A DNA stretch of 64,000 nucleotides, taken from the NCBI RefSeq assembly GCF_004212215.1, contig NZ_QVFV01000001.1, positions 71,071-135,070 of the forward strand, written 5' to 3'. The notes under the pieces were generated by a model. That model worked only from the letters and a program-made list of their open reading frames with translations, did not search any database and was not told the DNA's origin. The position numbers and the translations under genes are program-made. Shown piece after piece: positions 36,739-45,506 of this stretch. Origin of the DNA: Leptolyngbya iicbica LK. Its GTDB lineage: Bacteria; Cyanobacteriota; Cyanobacteriia; Phormidesmidales; Phormidesmidaceae. Position 1 is the stretch's first letter, and every line of letters begins with the position of its first letter.

Positions 36739-36845
36739 GTCTAGGGTTCCGGCTTGGTTGATTTAACAAGTGTCTGGTCCGAGAGATGCAGTTAGGCTTT
36801 TGTTAATCAAGCCTAATTCACGGAGGGATAAAAGCCCGGGAGGAA
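36739..36845 (+). promoter_or_regulatory. Guanidine-I (ykkC) riboswitch aptamer
   Basis: Three near-invariant blocks of the ykkC/guanidine-I aptamer are present in order and spacing: CTAGGGTTCCG at 36741-36751, CTGGTCCGAGAG at 36774-36785, and CACGGAGGGATAAAAGCCC from 36819, continuing CGGGAGG to 36843. Between the last two lies a variable hairpin, AGGCTT...CAAGCCT. Guanidinium binding stabilises the fold and turns gene expression on in this class. It lies in the 5' leader of the sodium:solute symporter gene, about 105 bases before its ATG, so the transporter is expected to respond to guanidine. Confidence 0.93.
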
Positions 36846-36887
36846 TGGGTCAACTTAAGTTGACTTGCTGTTCTGTTCCCGGGCTTT
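36831..36887 (+). terminator. Expression-platform hairpin overlapping the riboswitch 3' end
   Basis: AAAGCCCGGG (36831-36840), part of the conserved aptamer 3' block, can pair perfectly with CCCGGGCTTT (36878-36887). Nested inside is GTCAACTTAAGTTGAC (36849-36864), a perfect 16-base palindrome. Pairing would compete with the aptamer fold, as expected of an off-state terminator or anti-aptamer hairpin. The following U-tract is weak, so the mechanism is uncertain. Confidence 0.7.
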
Positions 36888-36951
36888 GCTGTATTTAAAT
36901 GCTCAATTTCAAAGCTGCTAATTTTGACTCTAGCTCTAGGAGACGAAGAGC

Positions 36952-38454
36952 ATGGAAAATACTGCATTTTCGTGGGGAATTATCACATTTCTCCTCGGTA
37001 CTTTAGGCATTGGGGTCTGGGCCTCACAACAAATTAAAGGGGATAGCGTTAACTTTTTAGTCGCTGGTAGAGGGTTGGCATTACCCTTGGCGGGCGCGAC
37101 TTTGATGGCTCAATCGGTTGATTCTAATGCCACTTTGGGGAATACCGATCTTTCTTCTGAATTTGGCTTTTGGGCGGGGGCAGCCCTGCCAGTGGGCCTG
37201 TCTTTATGTCTGCTGCTAACGGGCTTATTTTTAGCCAAACCCATGAACCGCATGGGGCTCATCACCATTCCAGATTTTTATCGCGTGAAATATGGGCGCA
37301 CGGTAGAGCTGCTGGCAGCCTGCATTATGACCGTCAGCTTTTCCTTTTTGCTGGCGGGTAATTTGGTGGCTGGCGGCTTTATGTTTGAAAACTTTTTGGG
37401 GTTGAGCTACTTCGGCGGTATCACCCTGTTAGCGGTGTTGGTGTTTGCTTACACGGTGTCTGGGGGGCTGTTTGCGGTCGCCTACACCGATTTTATTCAA
37501 GTCTTTATTGCGCTACTCGGCGCTTGGGGGCTGTTGCTTTATGTCTTATTTAACTTTGGCATCGATATTGCGCCTGGCATGGGGCCTTTGGGCTTTGAGC
37601 AATTAACGTCGGTGGGGTCGGGCGCAGCGATTAACTGGGCCAGCATTATTGCCCTGGGCTTTGGCAACATGGTGGCGATTGATTTTATGGCCCGTATTTT
37701 TGCGGCAGAGAGTCCCAAGACAGCTCAACGAGCTTGCTTTGTAGCGTCTTTAGGCACTCTGATTGTGGGCATTCCGTTCTCCGTTCTGGCGTTGGGGGCA
37801 GGCGGTATTTTTGCCCAAGCTGGCGTCACGGCAGATGGCCCTGTGCTCTTTGCCTTGCTGGAAAATGTGGTGCCACCCGTGTTGGGTTTGTTGGTGTTGG
37901 CGGCGATTTTGTCGGCATCGTTATCCACAGCGGATGGGGCCATTTTGGGCACGTCTTCGGTGTTAGCGCATAACGTATTGGGGATTCGCCATGCGTCAGC
38001 CCATGATGCGAGCGGGGGCGATCGCCTGTTGCTCATCACCCGGTTAATGGCGATCGTCATTACTATATTGGGGGTCTTTTTGGGCCTGCGGGTGCCCCAG
38101 ACCGGCGTGCTCCTGCTGCTGGCGTTTGATATGAGTTTTGCGGGCTTGGTCGTGCCTTTGATTGGGGGGCTTTATTGGGCTCGTTCAACGCGGCAGGGGG
38201 CACTGGCCTGCATCATTGTCGGTTCGCTTACCCGCTTTGCTTTTTTCATTTTTATGCCGACGATGTTTGGCGTCGACAACACGCTGCTATATATTCCCAA
38301 CAGTTTGTTCACGATCGACTTTGATGGGTTTCCCACGCTGATTAGTCCGATTGTGGGACTCGTGGCATTTTGGGTGGTGTCAAATCTGACCTACCGGCCT
38401 CAAAGTCCGGAAGAGCAACGGGCCAAAGTCTTGGAGAAGACTCAGGCCCTGTAG
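36952..38454 (+). CDS. Sodium:solute symporter family protein under a guanidine riboswitch
   Basis: The 500-residue product has about 13 predicted helices and belongs to the SSS family of Na+-coupled transporters. The helix following residue 315 contains SASLSTADGAILGTSS, the SSS core signature, and FLVAGRGLALPLAG occurs near the N-terminus. The family carries small organic solutes such as proline, pantothenate, urea or choline. Because the leader holds a guanidine-I riboswitch, uptake or efflux of guanidine or a related guanidino/nitrogen compound is the best inference; the sequence itself does not show the substrate. GGAGACGAAGAG precedes the ATG. A HIP1-based hairpin terminator follows. 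Confidence 0.92.
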   Translation: MENTAFSWGIITFLLGTLGIGVWASQQIKGDSVNFLVAGRGLALPLAGATLMAQSVDSNATLGNTDLSSEFGFWAGAALPVGLSLCLLLTGLFLAKPMNRMGLITIPDFYRVKYGRTVELLAACIMTVSFSFLLAGNLVAGGFMFENFLGLSYFGGITLLAVLVFAYTVSGGLFAVAYTDFIQVFIALLGAWGLLLYVLFNFGIDIAPGMGPLGFEQLTSVGSGAAINWASIIALGFGNMVAIDFMARIFAAESPKTAQRACFVASLGTLIVGIPFSVLALGAGGIFAQAGVTADGPVLFALLENVVPPVLGLLVLAAILSASLSTADGAILGTSSVLAHNVLGIRHASAHDASGGDRLLLITRLMAIVITILGVFLGLRVPQTGVLLLLAFDMSFAGLVVPLIGGLYWARSTRQGALACIIVGSLTRFAFFIFMPTMFGVDNTLLYIPNSLFTIDFDGFPTLISPIVGLVAFWVVSNLTYRPQSPEEQRAKVLEKTQAL

Positions 38455-38481
38455 CCAACCTCACGGGAATTGCCTCCACTG

Positions 38482-38516
38482 CCGCGATCGCTCTCAACCA
38501 GGAGCGATCGCGGTTT
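38482..38516. terminator. HIP1-containing bidirectional terminator
   Basis: CCGCGATCGCTC (38482-38493) and GAGCGATCGCGG (38502-38513) pair perfectly over 12 bp around an 8-base loop and end in TTT. It lies between the convergent symporter and cheB stops. Each arm contains a HIP1 octamer. Confidence 0.75.
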
Positions 38517-38556
38517 CGTATTGGGGAGCTGGAGCCCTGAACCGCCTTATCAGGGG

Positions 38557-39645
38557 CTAAAAATTTTGGAGAGCGGAGGCAAACACGCGATTGAGTAAAA
38601 AGGGCGCGATGTTGTCGATGGGCAAAATATGCTGCGCTGCGTTCAAGGCGATCGCTTCTTTCGGCATGCCAAACACGACACAGGTGGCTTCGTCTTGGGC
38701 GATGGTGGTGCCCCCCGCGAGGGCGATCGCGTGTAAGCCTTCAGCGCCATCGCGACCCATCCCCGTCAACACGATGCCCACAGCCGAGCGGCGATAGTAT
38801 GCCGCTACCGACTCCAGCAGTACCGTCACCGAAGGACAATGCCCCGCCACCGGGGGCGACTGCGTGAGCTCAAACCGACCGTAGCGATCAATCTGCATGT
38901 GATGTCGCTCGGGGGGAAAGTAGACCGTACCAGGGGCGGGCATTTCTCCGGCCACGGCAATTTTGATGTGCAACGCACTTTTGAGATTGAGCCAATCAAT
39001 CAGTCCTTGCAAAAAGCCGCTGCTGATGTGCTGCACACATAAAATCGGCACCGGAAACTGTTTGGGCAAGGCTTGCAAGATGGTCTGCAGCGCCTGTGGC
39101 CCCCCAGTCGAAGCCCCAATCGCCAGCACGCGGGGGGCGCGAATATCAAGTTGATGGGAGGCCGCGATCGCCGATGCTGGCGGCGGGGGCGGCAGTGGGG
39201 TGGGACGCACCTCGCGCCGGTGCTGGGTAAACACTGACACGCCCGAGAGTACGCGAATTTTGTTGATCAGCTCCTGCTGAACTTTTTCATATTCAGCCGC
39301 CAGCCCCGTACGCGGCTTGGGAAAAATGTCGAGGGCGCCTGCTTCCAGCAGGCGAAACACATTTTGCGTGTCTTCGTCTTGTACTGATGCGCTCACCACT
39401 AAAATCGGGCGGGGGAAACGGGCCATCACCTCACGGGTCAGGGTCAGGCCGTCCATTTTGGGCATGTGCAGATCGGTACAGATAATCTGCGGATCGACCT
39501 GGGGAATCAGCTGCAGCGCCTCAACGCCGTTAGCGGCAATCCCCACAATTTCGATCGCCGGATGGTCGCGCAGCAGCCGCTGCAAAATCGCCAGCGCAAC
39601 GGGCGAATCTTCCACCAATAACAGCCGAATCGGGCGCGATGCCAT
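38557..39645 (-). CDS. cheB: Chemotaxis protein-glutamate methylesterase
   Basis: CheB removes methyl groups from receptor glutamates and is activated by phosphorylation. The 362-residue product has a receiver domain with the phospho-acceptor Asp58 (in ICTDLHMPKMDG), a linker, and the methylesterase domain. The catalytic triad is GASTGG (Ser179), VQHISSGF (His206) and GMGRDGAEG (Asp299). Its ATG immediately follows the cheA TAG stop, so the two are translationally coupled. It is the last gene of the chemosensory operon, corresponding to WspF in a Wsp-type pathway. CheB is rarer than CheA/CheY in cyanobacterial phototaxis loci. Confidence 0.96.
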   Translation of the reverse strand: MASRPIRLLLVEDSPVALAILQRLLRDHPAIEIVGIAANGVEALQLIPQVDPQIICTDLHMPKMDGLTLTREVMARFPRPILVVSASVQDEDTQNVFRLLEAGALDIFPKPRTGLAAEYEKVQQELINKIRVLSGVSVFTQHRREVRPTPLPPPPPASAIAASHQLDIRAPRVLAIGASTGGPQALQTILQALPKQFPVPILCVQHISSGFLQGLIDWLNLKSALHIKIAVAGEMPAPGTVYFPPERHHMQIDRYGRFELTQSPPVAGHCPSVTVLLESVAAYYRRSAVGIVLTGMGRDGAEGLHAIALAGGTTIAQDEATCVVFGMPKEAIALNAAQHILPIDNIAPFLLNRVFASALQNF

Positions 39646-42525
39646 CTAGATCAGCCTCTGTAAAGTTTCGAGGAGAACTTCTTGGTTGAAACTGCCTTTG
39701 GTGATGTATGCATTGGCCCCAGCCTCTGCCCCTCGTTGGCGATCGCGATCGCTCGCCAAGGTCGTCACCAACACCACGGGCAACTCATTATATTCGCGGT
39801 GCTGGCGAATGCGTTCGGTCAGCCCGAGGCCATCTAAATTCGGCATTTGCACGTCCGAAACCACCGCGTCAAACGCCTGTAGCTGTAACTTGTTAAAGCC
39901 CTCCATCCCGTCCACAGCGGTGACCACCTGGTAGCCCGCCGCTTCGAGAATGCGCTTTTCTTGGGTGCGGGTGGCGATGGAATCTTCGACCAACAAAATG
40001 CGGGCCGGACGTTCTGGCGCTTGCTGGGGCATGGCGGTGGCGGTGGCAGCCAAGCCCGGACGACTGCTGCGTCGCCGCACCGATTGCATCAAATCCTGGG
40101 GGTTAAGCACCATACAGACCTCCCCCGTCCCGAGAATCGTCGCCCCGGAAATGTTGCGCACCCGCTTCAATAGCTGGCTTTGGGGCTTGAGCACAACATC
40201 TTGTTCATCGACCAGCGCATCGACAAAAATGCCCAAACTGTCTGCCCCCGATCGCAAAATAATGCAGGCGAGGGAGGGTGACTGCCGACGGGCGATCGGG
40301 ACCTTGCTGGGGGCCAGTTCGAGCAGGTCGGAGAGCTGCACCACCGAAATGGGACGATCGTCGTGCAGGATGGTGTTGCGTCCTTCAATGGTGAAAATGT
40401 CGTCCGGCTTCACCAGACAAGCCGTTTGCACAAACTCTACCGGAATGGCATAGGTGTTGTTGCTCACCGACACAATCAGCACGTGAGCCGTGGCCAGAGT
40501 CGTGCCCAACTGGACTCGAATAGTGCAGCCTTGCCCCGGTTCTGAGCTGACCTCAATACTCCCCTTGAGCCGTTCCACATTGGTTCGCAACACGTCGAGC
40601 CCGACCCCGCGCCCCGAAATTTCCGTCACCATGGTGCGGGTCGAAAATCCCGGACTCAAAATCAAGTTTTGAATCTGCCCCGGCGTCATCGATTCCAGCT
40701 CTTCGGGTCGGCAAATGCCCCGACGCAGCGCCGTTTGCTTAATCGCTTCCACATTGAGTCCGCGCCCATCATCACTCACCTCAATCACGATGCTGGTGGG
40801 GGTTTGATAGCCGCGCAGGGTGATGGTGGCCGTTTCCGGTTTACCCTGACGCACCCGCTCTTCTGGGGACTCAATGCCATGATCGATCGCATTGCGAATC
40901 ATGTGCAGCAGCGGATCCTTCATCTCTTCGAGGATGCGCTTATCGGCACGGGTGTCGGCCCCAGCGATCGCCAGCTTGACGGACTTGTGTTCTTGACGCG
41001 CCAGATCGCGCACCAAGCGGGGATACAGATTAAAAATGGTCGAGAGGGGCAGCAGGCGCAGGGTCCGAATGCCTTCTTCTAACTCACCGCTGATCATCTC
41101 CAGGCGGGTAGTGTCTTCGTACAGAGATCCCTGCAAGCGATTGATCAGGGTGCCGAGCTGTTCGAGATATTGCTCATTGCGGTGTTGAAAGGTTTCTAAT
41201 TGATGAATGCCTTTGCGCCCTTGCTGCACCTCATGGAGCAAAAAGCGATGGGAAAAGAGATCGCGGCTCCAATCTTCCCAAAGGTTGCTGATTTCTTCGA
41301 TTTCGCCCAGCCGATGGGTGACACGAATTTTGGTGACCGTGAGTTCCCCCGTTTGGGTCATCAGGGCATCGAGGTTATGGGTCGGCACCCGAATGGTCTC
41401 AATGCGGTAAGCCGCTGACGGTGCCCCCCCGGCCGTCGAGTCGGCAGGCGGTGGCGGGTTCGCAGTGGCCGCCCTGTTAGCCGCGGGCGGTGCGCTACCG
41501 TTGGTGGACTCTGGCGCTGGCGTGGAGGACTCAGGAGGCACTGGTTTCGGAGCGGCGATCGCAACCGCTGCCGAATTGAGGTCGACCGGGACATCAGCGT
41601 TCGGGGCGGCGGTCGCAGGCACGCTAGCCCCCATCAGTTCGGCCAACACGTAAAACACATTCACATGAGCTGGTATCCCCGTCACGGCTTGGTGGGCCAG
41701 CTGGCGCATGGCGTCTAAACCGTGGGCGAGGCGATCGCCCATATCTGGCGAAAAGCGCTCTTCGTGCCGTTGAATCGCCCCGAGCAGATGCTCTAACTGG
41801 TGCGCCAGGGTGCCCAAATCTTTGAGGCCCAGCATATTGCTGTCCCCTTTGAGGGAATGCGCCTCGCGCATCAGCAAGTCGAGGGTGACGGTGTCCTCGG
41901 GCTGCTGTTCGAGCTGCAAGAGGCCCGTATCTAAAGCCTGCAACCGTTCTTCACTGCTGGTTTTAAAGATGGCCCGCAGCTCAGCATCGGCAATCAGCAA
42001 ATCGGTGTCGGTGTCGGTGTTGGGATCAGTGTCGGTATCCACCAGCGCAGCCGGAGCCGCCTCCGCCTCATCGTCTTCGGCCATTTCCCCAAAGAGTTCG
42101 ACCCCATCGGGCTCAGACTCAGGGGGGGCTAGCGGAGCGGCAGGCAGCGGCGTGCCGTTCATCGCGGCGATCGCCCGCTCGGCGGTCGCATCACACGGGT
42201 CACCCGTCACCGCATGGTGAATCATTTGCCGCATCGCCGCGAGTCCTTGGGCGAGGCGATCGCCCAACTCTGCCGTAAAGGCTTGCTCACCCCGCTGCAC
42301 CTGCTTCAAAATCGTTTCCAGAGAATGGGCGACTTTGCCAATTTCCGGTTGATCGAGCATACTGCTGTCGCCCTTGAGCGAGTGCGCCTCGCGCATCAGG
42401 CTATCGAGCGTGTCAGCATCATCTGGCTGCTGTTCTAGGTGCAGCAGTCCCGCGTCCAAGGTCTGCAACCGTTCTTCACTGGAGGTTTTATAAATGCCTC
42501 GCAGTTCATCATCTTCAATCCTCAT
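39646..42525 (-). CDS. cheA: Hybrid CheA histidine kinase with two Hpt domains and a receiver
   Basis: The product is about 959 residues. Two similar Hpt domains come first, each with AHSLKG phospho-His (about residues 48 and 223), separated by a Glu/Asp/Thr-rich linker. A second Pro/Ala-rich linker and the CheA dimerisation helices follow. The ATPase domain carries HMIRNAIDHGIESPEER, DDGRGLN and GRGVGLD. A CheW-like regulatory domain and a C-terminal receiver (about 845-955, phospho-Asp in VVSDVQMPNLDG) close it. Hybrid CheA-REC is the WspE layout. The start at 42525 is set by GAAGGG upstream; the longer frame adds a Cys-rich leader not seen in homologues. The Asp-Thr linker derives from a GTCGGT-type repeat at 42002-42045. 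Confidence 0.95.
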   Translation of the reverse strand: MRIEDDELRGIYKTSSEERLQTLDAGLLHLEQQPDDADTLDSLMREAHSLKGDSSMLDQPEIGKVAHSLETILKQVQRGEQAFTAELGDRLAQGLAAMRQMIHHAVTGDPCDATAERAIAAMNGTPLPAAPLAPPESEPDGVELFGEMAEDDEAEAAPAALVDTDTDPNTDTDTDLLIADAELRAIFKTSSEERLQALDTGLLQLEQQPEDTVTLDLLMREAHSLKGDSNMLGLKDLGTLAHQLEHLLGAIQRHEERFSPDMGDRLAHGLDAMRQLAHQAVTGIPAHVNVFYVLAELMGASVPATAAPNADVPVDLNSAAVAIAAPKPVPPESSTPAPESTNGSAPPAANRAATANPPPPADSTAGGAPSAAYRIETIRVPTHNLDALMTQTGELTVTKIRVTHRLGEIEEISNLWEDWSRDLFSHRFLLHEVQQGRKGIHQLETFQHRNEQYLEQLGTLINRLQGSLYEDTTRLEMISGELEEGIRTLRLLPLSTIFNLYPRLVRDLARQEHKSVKLAIAGADTRADKRILEEMKDPLLHMIRNAIDHGIESPEERVRQGKPETATITLRGYQTPTSIVIEVSDDGRGLNVEAIKQTALRRGICRPEELESMTPGQIQNLILSPGFSTRTMVTEISGRGVGLDVLRTNVERLKGSIEVSSEPGQGCTIRVQLGTTLATAHVLIVSVSNNTYAIPVEFVQTACLVKPDDIFTIEGRNTILHDDRPISVVQLSDLLELAPSKVPIARRQSPSLACIILRSGADSLGIFVDALVDEQDVVLKPQSQLLKRVRNISGATILGTGEVCMVLNPQDLMQSVRRRSSRPGLAATATAMPQQAPERPARILLVEDSIATRTQEKRILEAAGYQVVTAVDGMEGFNKLQLQAFDAVVSDVQMPNLDGLGLTERIRQHREYNELPVVLVTTLASDRDRQRGAEAGANAYITKGSFNQEVLLETLQRLI

Positions 42526-42603
42526 GGCATATCCCTTCTCTCGCTCGCAATATGGGCACCCATACAAATCCCTGATTGAGGCCGGTCAAACCAGCGGGTG
42601 TGA

Positions 42604-44067
42604 CTAGATCGCGACCTTGAGCTGCATCGCGGATTCATTGAGTTGATGGGTGCCGGTGCGAATCTGGGTGATGCCGCTGGCCGTTTCCTGAGCGCCTTTG
42701 TTTAAGTTATTCATGGCGCTCACGACTTGCTCAATGGCGACGGCTTGCTGCTTCACATTCAACGAAATTTGCTGACTATTCAGCACTACGTTGTTCACCG
42801 CATCGGCCACGCCACCAAAAGCGGCTGCCGTTTCTTCCGAAATCTTGACGCCCTCTTCCACGGTTTTGGTGCCTTCATCGGTCACCATCACGGTGGAATT
42901 GATCGCGGTTTGAATGTCGGCCACCAGCGCATTGATTTTTTCCGCCGATTTTTTGCTCTGATCCGCCAGTTTGCGAATTTCGCCCGAAACCACCGCAAAG
43001 CCCTTGCCATGTTCACCCGCGCGGACTGCTTCCACCGCTGCATTCAGGGCCAGCATGTTGGTCTGGTTAGCCAGGTCACTCACCAGGCCCGAAATGCCGC
43101 CAATCTGGTTGGTTTGTTCACTGAGCCGCAGGATTTGATCGGCGATCGCCTCCACCTTTTCTCGCAACGTGCCCATGCCGGCCATACTGCGTTCTACCGC
43201 GCGGGTACCTTCTTCCGCCAGCTTCAGCGCTTGTTGCGCACCGGCTGCCGCCGCTTCGGCCTGCTCTGCCGACTGCCGCGACGACGCCCCCAGTTCATCC
43301 ATCGTGGTCGTGGTCTCGCTGACCGAGGCCGCCTGTTGACTGCTGGTACGTTCCTGCTGCTCAATGCTGGCGGCAATCTCATTGGCCGAACTCGCAATCA
43401 CCCCCGCCGACTGATTCATCAAGCGCGATGCCTTCAGCACAATCCAGGTGCCCAGCAGCACTGACACGAGCACCGAGATAGCGGCAGCGAGCAACAGCGT
43501 TGTCTGTAGCCGCCCTAAAGCCGCAGTTTGAGCAGCCTCGTCCCCAGCCATGATCTCATGCTCTAGAGTCTCCATGTCCAGCAACAGCGCACTGATGGAT
43601 TCCGCTAAGCCCCGACCACCATCGGCTTTCCAAGCATTGATTGCTTCTTCCGGCTGGCCCGCATCCACGAGCGCAATTAAACCTTCGTTCAAGGCAATCA
43701 ATTCCGCCGTTTGGACCTCTAGCTCTTTCAGATTTTGCAGTTGTTGCTCATTAGTGATCCACTCTTCTGTCGTGGCCAAGACCTCGGTGTAAGCTTCCTT
43801 GGCGGCATTGAAGGAATTCAGCGACACCGGACTTTTTTCGAGCAGATAACCCCGGGTCGTACGCGACATGGCCTGAATATGAGAGTCGAGTTCGCCAATA
43901 TTGTCATTGACTTCCCAGGAACTATGGAGTTCTGCTGCGCTGTGTCTGACCTGGCGCACGTTGGCAACGGTCACAGCCGCCGAGATCACTAAGGCCACGA
44001 CAGGGACCGAGTATCCCAGAATGATCCAGTGGCGAAGTTTCCAAATTCGTTGGGCGCTAGCTTTCAT
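42604..44067 (-). CDS. Methyl-accepting chemotaxis receptor
   Basis: This 487-residue receptor has TM1 (about 13-36), an extracytoplasmic helical domain (about 40-185), TM2 (about 188-212), and a cytoplasmic signalling domain. The sensor looks like a CHASE3/four-helix-bundle type, with [11 protein letters not shown] and TEEWITN segments. The hairpin tip is [29 protein letters not shown], the standard MCP kinase-control region. No clear HAMP domain lies between TM2 and the coiled coil. Methylation Glu/Gln sites for the adjacent CheR and CheB are likely but not pinpointed. The protein corresponds to WspA by context; the stimulus is unknown. Confidence 0.95.
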   Translation of the reverse strand: MKASAQRIWKLRHWIILGYSVPVVALVISAAVTVANVRQVRHSAAELHSSWEVNDNIGELDSHIQAMSRTTRGYLLEKSPVSLNSFNAAKEAYTEVLATTEEWITNEQQLQNLKELEVQTAELIALNEGLIALVDAGQPEEAINAWKADGGRGLAESISALLLDMETLEHEIMAGDEAAQTAALGRLQTTLLLAAAISVLVSVLLGTWIVLKASRLMNQSAGVIASSANEIAASIEQQERTSSQQAASVSETTTTMDELGASSRQSAEQAEAAAAGAQQALKLAEEGTRAVERSMAGMGTLREKVEAIADQILRLSEQTNQIGGISGLVSDLANQTNMLALNAAVEAVRAGEHGKGFAVVSGEIRKLADQSKKSAEKINALVADIQTAINSTVMVTDEGTKTVEEGVKISEETAAAFGGVADAVNNVVLNSQQISLNVKQQAVAIEQVVSAMNNLNKGAQETASGITQIRTGTHQLNESAMQLKVAI

Positions 44068-44185
44068 GACGGTTCTCCTTAAGCGGATAGGGACTCAATA
44101 AATCAAATAGGGAAGTCGAGACTTGGAATAGTCGGTGCGGCCAGTCAGAGAACTTGAAAAAGCACTCCACTGGGGCAAGAGGGGA

Positions 44186-45262
44186 CTAAGCGGCTTGGTC
44201 AACCACTAACTCGCCGTGGGTCAGCAGTTGCGTAATATCTAAAACGCTTATGGTCTGGCCGTTATCACGCACGACGCCGCGAATATAAGCATTGTCAGTA
44301 GCGTGAATGGCCGTGGGCACCGCCGTGACATCGCCAGGATGCACGTACAGCACATCGAACACCGCATCAACGATGATGCCGGCCACAATGTCATTCACCC
44401 GCACAATGACGGCTTGCTGTTGGCGCGTGCTAGCGGTGTCCAAATTGACGAACTGCCGAATATCAATCAGCGTCAAAATCTCACCGCGCAGATTCATATT
44501 GCCGACGATATGAGGGGGACAACAGGGCACCGGCGTCACCTGGGCAATTTGGGTAAATTCTTGAATCACTTCCAGGTTTAGGGCAAACCGCTCGCCTTGC
44601 AGACCCACAATGGCGAGGGCTGTGAGCCCCACCCAGCTCTCACTTTCGCTTTGGTTGATGAGCGCATCGGCCCGGTTTTGCAACACCGCTTGATCGGCGG
44701 CTGAAAACTGGGCTAAAAACTCGTTGCCCTCTATGTTCGCGTCTATCGGCTCAGGCCGAGCAGTTCCAGTGGCCATGGACGAGCCCTGCACAAGCGCTTC
44801 AGGATTAAGCAGGGTGATTAACTGAGAATCGTGCTTGGCTAATCCGGCTGTGACTGCATGTTCGGCATCAGTAGTGAGGTGACTCCCCACGTCGATCGCC
44901 AGTTCTGACTCGGCAATGAATTCGACGTTATCGACCTCATCGACGATGACGCCAACCGATCGCTCATGCAGCCTGATTAAGATGACGGAATGTTTGAGCG
45001 TATAGGGTTGTCGCGATCGCCCCAGTCGCTGCCGCAGGTCAATTACGGGAATGATGTGTCCCCGCAAATTGAGAATGCCCACCATTTCGGCAGTGGCTTC
45101 GGCAATGGGCGTCAGCGCCGGTAATAGAAACAGTTCTTGCACAACTGCGGCGGCAATGCCAAAGCGACTGCCGCTTAACCCAAAGATTAGGTAGGGTTGA
45201 TATGCCATAAAGCCCACCTGCTGAAACAATGTCGCAAAATTAGCCCCAGCAGCGATCGCCAT
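44186..45262 (-). CDS. cheW: Double-domain CheW coupling protein
   Basis: The product has 358 residues and two CheW domains in tandem, one at about 20-160 and one at about 205-345. Each has the I/LDIR or NLRGxIxxxID strand typical of CheW (NLRGHIIPVIDLR and NLRGEILTLIDIR). CheW couples receptors to CheA. A Wsp operon encodes two separate CheW proteins, WspB and WspD; here one fused gene may do both jobs. A 118-base gap separates it from the downstream receptor gene, and about 245 bases from cheR upstream, so an internal promoter is possible. Confidence 0.93.
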   Translation of the reverse strand: MAIAAGANFATLFQQVGFMAYQPYLIFGLSGSRFGIAAAVVQELFLLPALTPIAEATAEMVGILNLRGHIIPVIDLRQRLGRSRQPYTLKHSVILIRLHERSVGVIVDEVDNVEFIAESELAIDVGSHLTTDAEHAVTAGLAKHDSQLITLLNPEALVQGSSMATGTARPEPIDANIEGNEFLAQFSAADQAVLQNRADALINQSESESWVGLTALAIVGLQGERFALNLEVIQEFTQIAQVTPVPCCPPHIVGNMNLRGEILTLIDIRQFVNLDTASTRQQQAVIVRVNDIVAGIIVDAVFDVLYVHPGDVTAVPTAIHATDNAYIRGVVRDNGQTISVLDITQLLTHGELVVDQAA

Positions 45263-45506
45263 TATTGGCGATCAGTCAGTGATTAAGGACTAACTATACT
45301 TGCAGGCTTATCATTCCCTAAGCCAACAACAAGACGGAGAATCAACACAAAAGTCAATTTTCTTGCAAACAACTTTACTCAACAAGGACAGGAAATAAGT
45401 GAGCCTTTTAAAATACCTCCCGTCCAACCTTCGCGATCGTCAGGGCACAGCACTTGTCATCACATTTTCTTCCTGGTTGACATTCCATTATGCTTTCAAT
45501 TTCAAT

